The position numbers and the translations under genes are program-made. A stretch of DNA of 64,000 nt from Symbiodinium microadriaticum (lineage: Eukaryota > Sar > Dinophyceae > Suessiales > Symbiodiniaceae): NCBI GenBank assembly GCA_001939145.1, contig LSRX01000261.1, positions 540,728 through 604,727 of the forward strand. Direction: 5' to 3'. Shown in pieces: positions 21,579 through 34,392 of the stretch. The first letter of the stretch is position 1. Each line of letters starts with the position of its first letter. The notes under the pieces are model-generated. The model worked only from the letters and a program-made list of their open reading frames with translations. It was not told the origin of the DNA and did no database searches.

Positions 21579-23800
21579 CTACGTTCCCTCGTAATTTCTA
21601 AGTGCTCCTGCTCTCCCTCTCCAAGCGCCTGCCATGAACCGGCGGATGTCCCGAAGCGTGATGTAGCCGTTGCGCATCATGTCCTGACATGAGTACTGCA
21701 CGACGCAGGAGAAGAGCCAGGTGAGGCTTTGAAAGGTCGGACAAGGTCGGACTGCCAAATACATGCGACATCTTGCAAGGTCCAGCTCGTTGAAGATCTC
21801 TTCCACTGTGCAGGTGGGCGGAAGAAGTGTCTTGGCATCCTCCACCTGAGCGGATCACGACACACTGCGGCTGACTGCGGGGGGCATATGAAGACATGCG
21901 AGACTGTTTATGATTGCTGTCTGCGCCACCATGGAGTCCAGCTTGGCTTGCCGAGCCATCACGATCAGCGTCCTTGAAGCAAAACCGTCAACTGGAATCA
22001 CGAAACGGAAACCAGAATCCTAACGTTGTTCGAAGTCTGCAAATCGTTCGGTCGCGCACTGGACATTTTGCATGCAAGTGTCTGCTGCACAGCCCGCTGC
22101 TCCTTAGGCAGCAAAGGGCAGGGAAGGATTGCCTGCTGCTGTATCTTTGAGTCGAGACGCATGCGTGTCCAGGAAGTGCAAAGAACGACGTGGCAACGGA
22201 GTTCCCAAAGATGGAGAAGCGCCAGGGGATGCAGCAGCAGAAATGCCTACAGCAGAGAAAGAATGAGAGAGGCTTGCGTGATGCTTTGTCGTCGAAAGAT
22301 TTCTCGATGAAGCCATGGTCAATGGTGCCTGCAGACATCGGACGCGGAGTGCGTGGAGAATAGGGCACCTGAGCTGGTACCAGCATGGCTTTCGCGGCTT
22401 GTTGGTTGAAGGAGACTGAGGCCATTTTCTTCCGAGCTGCAGGCGATGAGACGTAGGTGTCTGCAAGACTTCTCTCGAAGGATGACAAGCCGGGGTCCTG
22501 GGTGGAAAGCTCCGAGAGATAGTGTCGACGAGCCGGGGAGGGCGATCGGGCTTTCCAGTCTTTTGACTCCCAATCTCTTGACCCGAAGTGCCGCGGCGGT
22601 CGGGAGTCCGGCTGGAGGTAGTCCGGCAAGGGTGTCACTGGGCTCATGGGGCTCAAGGGCTCCATGAAGGGACTACTGCGCCGCGTGGGTGACATAGCTC
22701 TGGGTGAAGCCGGTCGGATCCGTGAAGAGGGGCTTGGCTCAAGCAAGGGGCTCTCGAAGGAAAGGCGCGCTGGGCTGGTAGAACGGAAGATGTAGCTGTC
22801 GCTTAGCGGACTGCGCTCCATCCGCTCGGCCCAAGTGTAGTACTGAGTAGCCGTGGGAAGCGGCATGTCGATCAGTCGCCCTAGATGGTCAGCAGGAAAG
22901 AAAGCCGCATCCTTGCATTGAAACGTAGCTCCAACTTGCTATAGCTGCTAGCACCCACTCGATTTGGATCAGCGGTTAATAACAAACGCTCGTTCTGAAG
23001 GCCATCCAAGCATCCGTGGGGTTGATGCGCTTCATCAAGGCATCACAAAGCATGGGCTCCAGCGGCCGAGTGTAGCCCGCGACGCCCTTGGACAACACAT
23101 GGCGCACGCCCATCGCCGACAAAAGGCCTCCCATGCCTCCCAGAACGCAGACGACAGTAGATCTTACAAGTTTTGGGAGAGCAGTAAGCCCTAGACCCAT
23201 GTCCAGGACCCGAGCATGCCCAAACAGTATCTGGTCCAGTCGTGCTCTCCTTGTCCTTTTGTCCCTTCGTTCCCGAGCGCATCTTGTTGGCAACAGACTT
23301 CTCTTGCTTATGCACGCGCTCTTGCTCTCGCTGTCTCTCTCACTGCCCGTCTGCTGGCTAAGCACGGGGGAAGATCGCAGCAATTGTGGTTTCATGCACG
23401 TGCGAACCTCTTGTTATCATGCACTCCTTGGTGGCAACAAGGCCGGCGTGCAGCAGAGACAGCGCATTCGCAAGCATCGTGCGCTGGTTCGCACGTTCCG
23501 TGCTGGCTTAATGAAGGGGACACTACGGCTCTTCTGTGCATTGGCTGGGCACTCACAGCCTCAGGGCTTAGAGCTAGCGCGTCCCGCACCGTGACACGCT
23601 TGTTGGATACACATGCACAGGGCAAGTTTAGACTCGGAATCGAGCCAGCAGCAACTGTGTGACGGATGCACAACTGCAGCTTGTTGATCATCCCGAGCGC
23701 CTGCACAAAAGCCCTCTTCCATGTCTAGGAACTTCACGATGTTCACGCCGGTGATTGCCACCTGCAAACAATCAACGTCCAGAGGATTGGCATTCATCTT
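21579..23800 (-). CDS. Ser/Pro-rich protein gene, unrecognised (multi-exon span)
   Basis: The clearest exon, about 22300-22885, encodes MPLPTATQYYTWAERMERS and then a Ser/Pro-rich stretch with many SP dipeptides (SPTRRSSPF, SPMSPVTPLP, YSPRTPRPMS) typical of a disordered, phosphorylated protein. It stays open upstream to an AG|G acceptor (GRLID before the Met), so the Met is not necessarily the start. Candidate upstream exons are at 22976-23190 (MLCDALMKRINPTDAWMAF) and 23690-23797 (VAITGVNIVKFLDMEEGF). A downstream exon, 21579-21855, begins after an AG acceptor with VEDAKTLLPP and ends NYEGT before the stop. A DADRDGSAS segment near 21930-21970 resembles part of an EF-hand loop but lacks the rest of the motif. 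Function unknown. Confidence 0.5.
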
Positions 23801-24094
23801 GGGGCTCGTTCGAAAAAGGGGTCCCTTCGAAGCTTCCTCAACACTGTAACTTCTATCGAAGCTAATTAGTGAAGCTAGTGGTAGATGATGGGGACTTTCA
23901 AGCGACGAGCCCTAGTCAGTCAGCCGATAACCTTCAACTGGCAGTCGAAGGAGCGAGGTATCAAGTGGCCTCTTCCCAGCTGCTCGCCCTACCTTTCGAG
24001 GCTCACTTGAAGCCTCGTAGTGCAACGGACAACCTTAAAGAGCTAGGCTCCAAGAAAGTTGCCTGGTCAGGAGCCGCTCTCCGATTTCCCTAGG

Positions 24095-24275
24095 CCTAAA
24101 CCCTAAACCCGTAACACAGCCGGTGGGATCCAGTGCGGTGCAGGGGGCCTGTCTCAAGCGCTTCTGATGGAAGCGCAAGCGGCTCATGAAGTCCAGCTCC
24201 AAGAGAAAGAGCCTGGGGTCGAATGGGCCCCACCGAAGGGGTGTCAGGGTTCAGGGTTTTAGGGTTTAGGGCTTA
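24095..24275 (+). repeat. Two telomere-like tracts
   Basis: CCTAAACCCTAAACCC at 24095-24110 and, in the opposite orientation, AGGGTTTTAGGGTTTAGGGC at about 24252-24271. The opposed orientation over 150 bp is notable. Confidence 0.75.
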
Positions 24276-24360
24276 GGTCCCACAAGGGTTTTTGGGCAAA
24301 CTATTGAGTTCGGAGAGTCTTTGCCTAGCGGCCAGTGGGCTTCGAGTGTGAGGAAACAAG

Positions 24361-25840
24361 TCAAGGGGACAACTCTGCTACAAGCGTACAGTCGGTCGTT
24401 CGAGGTGCCTGACTTTCACCGAGTTGGGACAACATCAGGCGCCGAGAAGCAAGCACGTTACTTCCGCTCTTGGCGAGGAGCCCTCTGCCCCAGAAAACCT
24501 CTACCAGCGTAACATTGGATCCAACCAAGGACTCAAAGACACTCGGACTGCAAAAAAACAAGCGGACAGTCCTACAGTACAGTTGAGGGTTCCTGCACTC
24601 CTTGGTGCAAAGCTGGGCGGGGGACTGGCTCAGGCGGTATGCCACCTCGTACTTGAGCGGTCGCTCGTAGGAGAGGTATGGCAAGAAAGAGCGGGAAATC
24701 GCAAGCTCCTGCACACGTGTGTCAAAGCAAGCTCAACATTAAATGATACTCGTGCTGGCTCGAGGTGCGCGGCTTGGGAGAGTCGTCCTTCAAGTAAGCT
24801 CCAGAGCGGAAGTTCGGGGTCGTCATTCGGATAAAGTCCTGCTCAGGCAGCGGCTCTGATGCACCATCCTGGATTCGCCTACTGCGTTCCTGCCTCTGAG
24901 AAGATGTCCAGAGAACCAGTACGAAGCCTGATGGCTGATAAGACATCCTCCAGCCTATAGCCTGCCAGCAGCAAGGAACAGGGAAGCCACTACGTGCAAA
25001 TATGCCATCGACTAGCGCGGTGTTGCAAGAAAGAAAAGTCTTCGCACACGGGCACATGTCTACCCACCTGCGACTGGGTGTGGTTGCGAGGATAGCCATA
25101 GATGAAGATCACTGGCACTCATCCATCCTGCTGTCAAGCAAGCTCAGGCATTGCAGCTTTGCAGCAAAGCCAGGTCCCATATAAAAACCCACGATCCCAT
25201 GGAAGTTAAAACAGAATGGAATGGAGGATTCCAGCACATCCCAGGGCCATCCCGGGGTCCTTTGACGCTATTTCCCTGGATGTCTTGGAAGCAGGCCCTG
25301 GGTTTGAAGTCCGGCAACTCACCTCAGTTCTGCAGCTCCGCACTAGGAACATGTGACCAGGTCGTGGCCTAGATTGTTTGGAGCTCGCCACTTCTTCGAC
25401 TGCTGCTGCTGCTGCTGCACCACCATCACCGCCGCCACCGCCACCCAGCATGCACCAGCAAAAACGGCCCACCCACCCTTCGCCCCCTCCCCCCCAAGCC
25501 GTGAGCTCGCAGGAAGGCCATGGTGACGAGGCGAGGATCACTGCCAGCAGCAATGCGAAATGAACAGGGGAATCGCAGCCACAGGAAAGCTGCTACTGAC
25601 GACCACCGAAACAGGTAAGTAGTCCTTCCAGCGCAGGCTTCTGAGGACATGATTGTTTTTTGAAGAGTTCCGAGTTCCTCGGATGGTTTTATCTCGCCTT
25701 GCAAGCAGATCCTCAAGGGCAAGCAAACTGGACTGGCTGGGAGCCTGGCACAACTTCACCCGGGCATCCTCCGTGTCAAGCTCAGCTTCCGCCGCGGCAC
25801 GTAGGAGGGCAAGCAAGGCAACCTGCCAAGTCTCCTAAAG
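24361..25840 (-). CDS. Possible exons of an unrecognised gene
   Basis: The best exon is about 25590-25835, after an AG acceptor: ALLRAAAEAELDTEDARVKL, then LLALEDLLARRDKT, an Ala/Leu/charged helical stretch likely to form a coiled coil. Downstream frames at 24722-24890 (EPLPEQDFIRMTTPNFRSGA) and 24600-24714 may be further exons. No domain is recognised and the joins are not determined. Confidence 0.3.
25396..25500 (+). repeat. CTG/CCG/CAC triplet-rich low complexity
   Basis: (CTG)n at 25400-25418 is followed by CACCAC, CCGCCA and a C-rich run. It could be read as poly-Ala and poly-Pro on the plus strand, but nothing else supports coding. Confidence 0.7.
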
Positions 25841-26568
25841 AAAAACCTGCCTCCCGGAGGCAACGAACGACTATATCTGGTGTTTAGACTTGTTTGACAC
25901 TCCAGGTAGATTTGCATGATACCAACACTCTGCAGCAGAATGGAAAAAAATTGAACCGCTGCCAGAAACTTCAGTGACCGCAGCATGCGGAGGCGCTAAC
26001 TCTTCATTCATGTGTCCTTCTGATACGTAGATGTTCGAAGTTCCAAATTACAGCGTGAAAGGATGCACGACATGATAACATGCGGGCGTTTTTTGCTTAC
26101 CGTTTGCAGTACCGGCCGAAGCACTCACTACCGAGCTCGACGATTCAAAGCTCTGAGTGCAATTCTTTTGCGGGTGCTTGAAGTACCTTCTCTTGAACAC
26201 GGTTTTTGCATGCCATGCTGGCAGGACGGCCTTCTGCTCTGCGTCCAGCCCGGAATACCTGACCGGCACGTCTCGGTGGCAGAGCTGAAGGCGTGTCTTT
26301 ACACAAACTGCTTCTGCCTTGCTGGACCAGTACTACCAGCTATCTTCGATCTTGCTGAAATGTGTCCCACCTGTCCATGGCTGCAACCACCGGACGAGCA
26401 AGGGAGCTTGGCAAAGCCCGAGCCAGCTTGAAATGTCAGCTGCGAGGCAACACCTGCTCACTGTTTGACTACATGCGGGGTGAACGCCAAAGCATCAGTG
26501 AATCAGCACAGCCAGGCACGGGACTAGTGTGACCAGACCACTGCTTTTTTTTTAACGCTTGGCATCAC

Positions 26569-28100
26569 TCAGGTCGGGGTCTTCTCTTCTGTCTTTTGCT
26601 TCCGTACTGCTTGAAGGTAACTCCATGCCGTGAAGGCAAGGATGTTCCCAGCTATTCCTAGAAGCATGACAAACTTCCACTTGCCCCCGGGGAGGGTCTC
26701 CAGACCCAGGCAGATGGAAAGTGAAATCGTCGCGGCTTTGTTGAAGTTCCCCGCAAACGCTGCGTGGCTCGCCTTGGTGAGGGAGAACGGCTGCGGAAGT
26801 GTCACGGGAAACTCAATCGTGCCTTCACCTGAGGATGAAAGAAGAAATGCTCTATAGCTGCCAGAGGTGCGGAGAGTGATTGCACCACAGTGTACTGAAT
26901 GAAGTTGTAGCCGGCCGAAACTATGCCTGATGCGATTACGAGGAAGATGGTGCCTGGACTGAGGACGTGAACTTTTTGGTAGACCTGCGACGGGATGGAC
27001 AAGAAGCCACAACAGGCCACGAGAAACACGCAAGGCCGACAGCATCAGTACTCTTATTTCACCTTGCCTCCCAGTCCGTCAGTACGCCAAAGTTGGGCCA
27101 ATCGACCGGGTGAGATGCATACAGAGAGGCCGGCAAAAGTGTCAAGGCGCATGGCAGCGCCATGTAAAAGATCCTTAGCATCTTCGCAGTGCCAGGCAAT
27201 AGTGGAACGAGTGGATCTTTCAAGCCACCTGGATTCAGACCAGGCACGTGTCCAAAGGATTCAGTGGTGGGTCCAGTGTACTCCCGAATGCCGCCATCAA
27301 GATCAAGGTCATGGCCGCAGCAATGTCGCCGAGGGAGCACATCAAGACACCTAGCTTGCACCCACCTTAACCTGTGCTACAAACCCAAACCTTCCAAACC
27401 GCAATACTGGACAATACTCTCAGCCCAACTCACTGGATTATCCATTCCACATGCTACCTGACATGGATTTCCGCAGTCAAGACTCCAAGCATCAAGTGAG
27501 GTGCCGGACCATTGCCCGAAGTTGCGCTCTCAGCCAGCGCGCTAACAGCAGCACAAGCGACCCCGGCGACCATCAAGCTGACCTCAGATGCTGGGATGAA
27601 CACAATGCCTCAGTCAAAAGCACACTCACATAGCTTGGAACAAGTCGTTTCGAGTGGCATCCAGCAGTCCGACTGGGCTCGCCGTCAACAGGCCCAATTT
27701 CTGCGCCAGCTGCTGCAGCACCAGCGTAACCAGTGGAATACAGGATCGAATGACCAGGTTGAGCGACACGGGCAGCAAGGACATGCTGAAGTTGTTCAAG
27801 CCGATGTTAACGGCCACAGCTGCTGAAAAGAGGAGAACCGCAAGTGCCTCTCTCCAGCTTTTCAAAGCCCTGGGAACGTAGCGGTAGGGTGAGAAATATA
27901 AGAAGGCCATCCCCAAACCCAGGGAGAGGAAGGCCACCACCTGTTGAATGGCGGTCACCAGGAAGGCCGCCGGCATCCCACGCATGTTCATCTCCCGTGA
28001 GACGGTCTCTTCTGAGAGCACCAGCTTCATGTAGAGAGCAAAGCTCGACTGCCCCGCAAAATAAGTCGCCAGCATGCCTGCAGCGAAGCGGCGAAGCATT
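26569..28100 (-). CDS. SLC35/TPT-family (drug/metabolite superfamily) transporter, multi-exon
   Basis: Membrane segments typical of nucleotide-sugar and triose-phosphate transporters appear in order. Exon 1 (about 27640-28100, possible start MLRRFAAGML) has AGQSSFALYMKLVL, LVTAIQQVVAFLSLGLG and NIGLNNFSMSLLPVSLNLVI. A short exon at about 27510-27565 gives SLMVAGVACAAVSALAESAT. An exon near 27280-27345 gives LGVLMCSLGDIAAAMTLILM. One at about 27062-27220 contains MLRIFYMALPCALTLLPASL. The last block, 26569-26990, contains VIASGIVSAGYNFIQYTVV, SLTKASHAAFAGNFNKAATI and KFVMLLGIAGNILAFTAWSY, ending in a charged tail before the stop. This gives about ten membrane helices, as in the family. Substrate and membrane (Golgi, ER or plastid) are not readable. 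Confidence 0.75.
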
Positions 28101-28193
28101 CTTACGACACCTCCCTGGGCCCGAGGCTGCCCTTGGCACCCGTGAAGCTGCAAACCTTCCCAGATGACAGGCCTGGCATGCGGTGTCCAGCCG

Positions 28194-28860
28194 CTAGAAG
28201 CATAGCTCCAAGGAGGAAAGCGCTCGTTGGAATGAATGCCTGCTCTTCCATCCTGGCAGCTGCTCACTCAAACGAAACAGTGCGCGAAACGTCGACACTT
28301 TTCCTTGCGGTGTCGTCTGCCGGGAATTTGTGTGGCCGAGGAGGAACCACGACGATGCTGGGGTCCTCTGGCCATCTCTTTGTAGCAACACAGAAAGCAG
28401 GCATCGGGCACCCGTCTCTCTTACAGACAAGCAGTGCATTGTTGTGTCCTGGTCATTGGGCGCCTTTTCCAGATCGAACTGCAGCTGCAAGAGCTGCAAG
28501 CGCACGACTGAATCCTCAAAGGCTTCAACATCTGCTGAGGACCAGGAGGAATCACCTCGAGCCCCAGCAATGAGTGCAAGCGCATGCGTGCGTGCCCACA
28601 CAATGGGCTCTCGAGCCCAACCCCTAGGCTCCCAATAAAACAAATTTCACGTTCTGCCCTTTGCACCACCACCTTCTGACATCCGAGGAGCGATCGGCCC
28701 CAGCCAGGCAGAAGAGCAGTAGCAGGCTTCGAGCTCGCAGCCTCTGAAAGATGTGTTGGCTGAGGCTAGCTGCAATGCGGATCGGCGCAAAGGCAATGAT
28801 GCCCATCCCGACGAGCACAACTAGACGGAAGCAGTGACACTTTGACTGGGTCCTCTCCAT
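28194..28860 (-). CDS. Possible small membrane or secreted protein exons
   Basis: The frame 28624-28860 starts MERTQSKCHCFRLVVLVGMG and continues hydrophobic (IIAFAPIRIAASL), like a signal anchor. A downstream exon at about 28430-28600 reads SWSSADVEAFEDSVVRLQLL and QFDLEKAPNDQD and ends near a GTAAGAG donor. A third segment (CPMPAFCVATKRWPEDPSI) lies at 28290-28420. Together they look coding and are just upstream of the transporter gene on the same strand. No family is recognised. Confidence 0.35.
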
Positions 28861-29528
28861 TTGCGGGCCCCCTTTAGAAACTGCTGCAGTTGGGTGAGTT
28901 CACATGCCAGTGGCCGAGACTTCGGCGTTCGCTCCAAACACAGGACAAGGGACTGTTGTGCAAGAGTTTCTCTGAGTCTGTCTTTGGCTGTTTCCCACAT
29001 ATACAAGGCAAGCAAACATGCATCTGACGAGCACCCTAGGAACGAATCGAAGACTTCCGCCACTTCGCATACCCCAAAGCATGTCGACCCTGCCAAACCC
29101 TCGTACTCCAGTCCGCAGCTTTGTCCTTCGCCCGACAGATGTACAAGGCCCCTCCACAATCCGGGCGAGGCCCTGCCGCGTTGTACATCATGTGCATCGG
29201 AGCCCGATAAAAGCCTTGTCAATCCTTGTTTGAAACACATGATTTAAAGCCTAAACCTGAGCCCCTGAATCAGAAGGCCGCAGCCGGCCTTAGCAGGCAT
29301 CTCGCAGGCTGCGGAGCCATATACGGAGATCAAGGGCTGCAAGGGCCCTTGGGCGGCATGATGAGGGGCTTCAAGACATGCCTACAGCTGGGTTCGGTGC
29401 TAGAGCCATGCAGGGAAGGATCGACTCAGCACGCAAGATCAAAGTGCATGTGATATCATCGTGATATCATGTCCACAGTCTTACCCGCAGCAAGCATTCA
29501 GCGAAACGGTCACTCCGGAACCCAATTT

Positions 29529-31000
29529 TCACGGCTGCTCCTGCATCACTGCTTGGCGAGCCGGCATTCGACCGCGAGTGCCCATATACTCCAGCACTAA
29601 ACCTAAACTCACTTGATCTCTCTGGTGCTGACGACCACTAGAGTCACTAGAGCGGCGGCCGAGTATCCCACCGGCTGCCTTCCGCATGAGTCTGGCACCG
29701 AAAGGAGAGCCTCGGGCGCCGAGCAGGTTGGGAAGCCTCGTCCTGACTTGCTCGGATCGTCGTCCACCCCAAGGGCGTGTCCAAGAGGTTTGGTTGGTTT
29801 CACGGTTCCAATAGTAGATGTGACCATCAACGGTTCGGCCTTGTCGGCTGGGATCGGCTGCATCGACTGCCACCCACATCGTCTGCAGCTTTGGCAGACG
29901 TTTCGGTGGCCAGGCCGAAGGCACGGCAAGGCCTTGCCATTGGTCCTGGTCCTCCCACCACGGCCGCTCTCGAGGGCGCGAGGTGCTCGGGAAACGCTCC
30001 TGGGCCATCCGAAGAAGACTGATGATCCTGAGCCGATGTGGGGGGTGACGCAAGTCTGTGGCCACGAGGTTGCTTTTCTACGGCAGTGGCAAACAATAAA
30101 AGCCAACGAGCTGGAGCCTAGAATCCCAGCAGCACCCTCGCTGCTGAAAGGCATGTTGCCAGCAGGATCTGAGACCGCAGAGAGCAGATCCCCAAACCTG
30201 ATCTCCTCACCTCCACTAAAGGACAGAGCGACCTCCGCAGGATCCAGGTTGGAGTCGTTCTTTAACTCCACTGCACGGATCGGCATCGGTGGAGCTCTGC
30301 CTTCCCGCTCAAGCTTCAAGCGGACGTGGGGAACTCGGAGGGCCCATGGACTTCTCCGGTTTGTGGCCGTCAGGAGGAAGATCTCATCCAGAGGGCCGAA
30401 GCTCAGGACGAACTCTGGCCTGAATGCAACGAAATGGTCCGCTAGAATCTACAAAAAGACGTATGCCTCAAGCCTTGTCAAGGGATGTATCCTCCGGCCC
30501 AAGCCGAGCAGCTGCCATTGTTGCAATGCTGCTGATATCTCGCAGCGCTTCCACTCCGGCTGTGCCAGCAACCGCCCTCAGCAGGCCAAGGAGAAGTCAT
30601 CGACAGACGGATTCGGCATTGCTGGGGTTGCCGCTCTCGCGATCACGCTGCGGCTCCAAGAGCTCTGCGGTTACCGGGGCCGCGATACCTGTCAGGACAT
30701 GTCAGGATCCTTCGGTACTCCGAGAGTTTGAGCTCCTTTCGAGCCTCGCCTCCCGCACGCCAAGTGGCCAAGAGCGCCACCAGGCTCAGCCGCGCCAACT
30801 CCCGCGAGGCGGCCTCCTGCAAGGACTCCTTTTCTCTCTTGGCCCAAGACCGTGTGCTTTCATTCATGGGTCAGCTTCCGCGGTCTCCGGCATGCGCTCG
30901 GGCGGCGCGCCAGATGGCCGCCAGGGCTTCTTCCTTGGCAGGGGCACACATCCTTCATCCGACAAAAGAGGGTCCTGGGTCAGACAGGGCGCGGCGGGTA
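29529..31000 (-). CDS. WW-domain protein gene (multi-exon span)
   Basis: The frame 29529-30065 encodes a WW domain. First Trp is in MWVAVDAAD, then GRTVDGHIYYWNRETNQTSW and RPWGG; the aromatic pair, the second Trp and the terminal Pro are all present. The first loop is longer than usual (31 residues between the two Trp). WW domains bind Pro-rich ligands. Upstream minus-strand exons at about 30080-30319 (MPIRAVELKNDSNLDPAEVA, GGEEIRFGDLLSAV), 30720-30850 (LQEAASRELARLSLVALLAT) and about 30880-30940 (AKEEALAAIWRAARA) are helical and charged. The overlapping 372-codon plus-strand frame is antisense to these exons. Confidence 0.6.
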
Positions 31001-31009
31001 GATGGGAAT

Positions 31010-32700
31010 CAGGACGACAGCCCCGGCGAGGCTCCCTTGCCTCGGTGGGCTGCCACTTCTCTCCACCTCTGCCTTTTCCCTTTAAGTCAGACCGGGCACA
31101 GGATCACCTGACCACCGCCACCGCGCAACATCCAGGAAGCCAGCTGCGCCGAGAGCCGTGCGACAAGGCCATGTCGTCGCACGCCAAGCACATCCAATAA
31201 TGCAGCCATGAGCGTTGGGCTGCCATTCGCCGAGGACTCAAAAAGCCTGGACTACGGTCTCCAACAGCTTAGGCTTTTCCGTACAGAGGCGACGACTTCT
31301 GGTGTTTGCCAGTGTTGTGAGGACGTGGGGGGCGGCGGTTGTCAAGCTCATGAGACGACTAACTACCGTTTTCTGCATGAAAAATGCCGCAGATGGCCAG
31401 GCAAGTTAGCAGAAGCCTGCAGAGCGAAAGGGGAAGAGCAGCTCTTCCAGCAGTCAGATTGCAACCTTTACGCTGCCACCTGCTGCCAGCTTGCTGGTCT
31501 CCTGGTACGCCTGGCCTTAGGCCTTTTGGCAGAGAAACTCGGATCGAAGTTCAGAAGTACGTGTTTAACGGACTTCTAGGGCTTCCCGTCTCCAGTCCTG
31601 CCTAGCGGGGCATCTCAGCTTTCGGCCCTTTGGGATTCGGCTGCCTTTGCCCCCTCGGCTGCCTTTGCCATGCAGACACTTCTCTCCCAAAGTCACTCCC
31701 GCTTTGCATATATGCAAAGGGTCGAATTTTCAGGGCCCTGTCGCCCGCGGCAGAAACAAGCGTGCGCAAAACCTACCGCACTTTCCACCCCAAGTACATG
31801 GTGCGTTTGAAAGCCTGCAGCCCCGACATGAAGGAAGATTCCCCTGTAACAGAGAACTGGGGACTCCGGGACTTGCCCGGAGATCTCTGTCTAACTTCTT
31901 GCTCTCGGCTTTCCTGCACCGTGGCCTGAACCTGCTTTGGATTCGAAAGCCTCTGACAAACACTTCGTTTTGAATCTGATCGAGCTGAGACCCCCTCCAT
32001 CCCCTTTGTCAAGACTCAGCTTGCACAGAGACCGCTGGATGCTTGCACAGGAAGAACACTTCAAAACTTATTCTAACGTAAATAAGACCGTGGCCTCACG
32101 AATCTCAGTCTCACGGCATCGATCATGAAGAGTCGGTAGTGCAGTGGCTGCCCTTATGTGCTTCGCACGTTGGGTCCGTTGGAGCACTTGTCCGAAGCAT
32201 ATTTCTTGCATCTCACTGAGCACAAGCCTTACCATGGTGAAGGCAGCACCTGAGATCTGACTCCATGCACGGAACTGGCATGTCTGGTTGGAACTGAAGA
32301 CAAACCCTGCCAGGCCTGAAAATCCTGAAAGTCGCTTGTTGCTGCTCTGCCTGCTGATGGCGCAGATTTGCCCGATCAATCCCCGGGCTTCCTGACTTAT
32401 CAGCACGCGCCTTGTCAGGTTCAATGGGACACTAGAACAAAACAAATATAATAAGTCAACCGCTTCTGACTGCCCTGTGGTGCAGCAAAAAATATTCTGA
32501 AACGTGCTTGCAAAGAACCACTCTCTCTGCTCGCTGATCCACGAGCTCTCGGATGTGCTACCTAAGTCATCGGGCTCAAAACAGACAGCGAACACCACGC
32601 GCCCCGCCATCACACGCCCGGCCCGAGTCTTCCTGACCGGAAGTGCCCAAAGCCGAGAAGCAGTCATACTGCTGCGTGTTCTGTGAGGGACACGCGCGTG
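31010..32700. other. Stretch with no recognised gene
   Basis: Frames on both strands are short and unremarkable. The minus frame 32068-32832 (254 codons) may partly cover the 3' end of the Cys-rich gene to its right, but most of it shows no pattern. Confidence 0.4.
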
Positions 32701-32749
32701 AGTGATGCTCGCCTGCCGTGCAGCATGAGGCAGGACAGGCTTATGCTCA

Positions 32750-34330
32750 CAACGCGCAGAACGACAGTCGCCAGATCCCAGCTCAGCTTCACGCAGCACC
32801 AAGACTGCTTGTTGGCCGGCCACTGGGGCCAATTGGCATAGCCTTCGGACAAAAAATGAAGTAGAGGTTGCCTACGACAATACAGAACCGAATCACTGCG
32901 TATGCGATGCGAAGCCTGTAGCCACCTGAAACCCTGCTGCACGCCTTGAGTGCAGTCGAACATCTGCCCCTCCAGGGGCATCTGAGTAGTGCAGCCGAGG
33001 CCAGCGGCCGTGCAGCAATACGCTCTCTTGTCCTTGCGATCCAGCATGTCCCACATTGTCCCACTGGCTGAGGGCATTTCCTTCTGTCCTGTGCCCAGGC
33101 ACTTGCATCGCCTTCGTTGCCTCGGCAAGAAATGGTAGCCAAACGTCGAAGGAATTTATGTACCGGCATCCTCGCTGTAGATTTTAATGGACAGCCCCAG
33201 CAGCACCGTCTGTGAGTCTAGGATGCCTGCTTCCGTTGACAGCATGTATTTCGATGGAAGCTCTAAGGAACTTTAAAGGTCCGTGTATACCATCATCATT
33301 GGAAAGAAAGGCTGTCATCTTTCGATTCTCGCTTCCGTCGCCAGGATGCAGTGGAAACCGCTGTCCTTCTTGCAGTGAACCAGCCAGAGTACAGAAACTG
33401 AAGGAACGGAAGAAACGAACCAGATTCGCACATGACGTACCAATCTACAGCAACTATACCACAAGAGGCGACGTGACCAGATCTGCAACTGGCATGGAAG
33501 CAGTCTCCTTGATGCAGCCAGTCTGATGGTGCTCGCAGCACCTGGAAGACCGGAAGGCCGTCTGATAAAATAGTCTAAGCAAGCAAGGCTAAGGCACAGC
33601 AAGGCTGTGGGAAGCTCGGGTCGGCACCAAGCTTGTTTGCCAGCAGGCCAAGTCAAAGGATTGTTGCCGGAAGACACAACCTATAGCTCCAACAAAAAAG
33701 GCTCACAGTACCACAGGAAGAAAGCACCGCAAAGCTGTCCGTGACTGTCGATTTTGCTCCGCCCACGCTGGTCAGCTCTCCTTTGGGGACGCAGCCGCCG
33801 CCAACACCTGCAGGGCGTGTCTGCAAGTGTTTTTGGTCGGAGCACCCATCTCACTACATTGCAGGCGGTATTTGTTCTGGTAATTCTGGTACCCCGCTGC
33901 CTCTGCGATGTTGGGGACAGCATCAAGCTGTGGCTCGGACGTCTCGTCCTCAGCAGCCTGCATACACCAGCAAAGCTAAGAAGGTGGACAAGGCAAGTCC
34001 CTGCACACGAGGGATAGCGATGCAGCCCAAGGGGCAGGAGCGAAGTAGCTTTGAAAGGCGAGCCCTACGAGAATACAGCCCAAGATGATCGCCACGAACG
34101 GCAGGCCTGACGGTCAGGGACTGCCGAGAGCTCAAGAGAGGGCCCTTCCTCCAGGCAATTCCGGGATATTCCGGGCCTCTGCTGAAGAACTTCGACATTC
34201 GCTTCATCTGTTTATGCAGCTGCCGTTGCACTTTCTTGTACATTGGTGTGTGGACTCGCTGCCCCTTCTCGCGGCTCGCGGGTGCAGGAGTTGTCGTCTC
34301 CGCCTTTGCCTGCCGTCCGACAGCTGAACA
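32750..34330 (-). CDS. Membrane-anchored Cys-rich WCC-repeat protein, copy B (multi-exon)
   Basis: An N-terminal basic segment (MYKKVQRQLHKQMKRMSKFF, about 34190-34245) precedes a membrane helix (VAIILGCILVGLAFQ, about 34045-34090), which suggests a type II membrane protein. Downstream exons carry repeats of a short Cys-rich pattern: WPAGKQAWC (about 33640), WDMLDRKDKRAYCCTAAGLG plus C (about 33000-33060), and FDC...EGYANWPQWPANKQSWCC (about 32780-32960). The pattern W-x(n)-K-x-[AEYS]-[WYF]-CC-x(n)-GC recurs in predicted dinoflagellate proteins as I recall them. Its function is not known to me. Exon joins are approximate. Confidence 0.5.
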
Positions 34331-34392
34331 CTGACTTTCTGTCAACAAGACATGCCACTTCGGCCTTCGGCCTAGTTTAGGGAGTTTAGGGG

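Noticed and set aside
22728..22745. GCTTGGCTCAAG, resembling the end of the dinoflagellate spliced leader
   Set aside because: Only about ten bases match, it is on the plus strand, and it lies inside a minus-strand coding exon; chance is the simplest explanation.
29613..30731. 372-codon plus-strand open frame
   Set aside because: It is antisense to the WW-domain and helical exons on the minus strand. Its translation has no domain-like features, whereas the minus strand gives a clear WW motif.
30720..30960. Sfi1-like centrin-binding repeats (AAIWRAARA, LLATWRAGG)
   Set aside because: Only two loosely similar segments; too few to support the repeat family.
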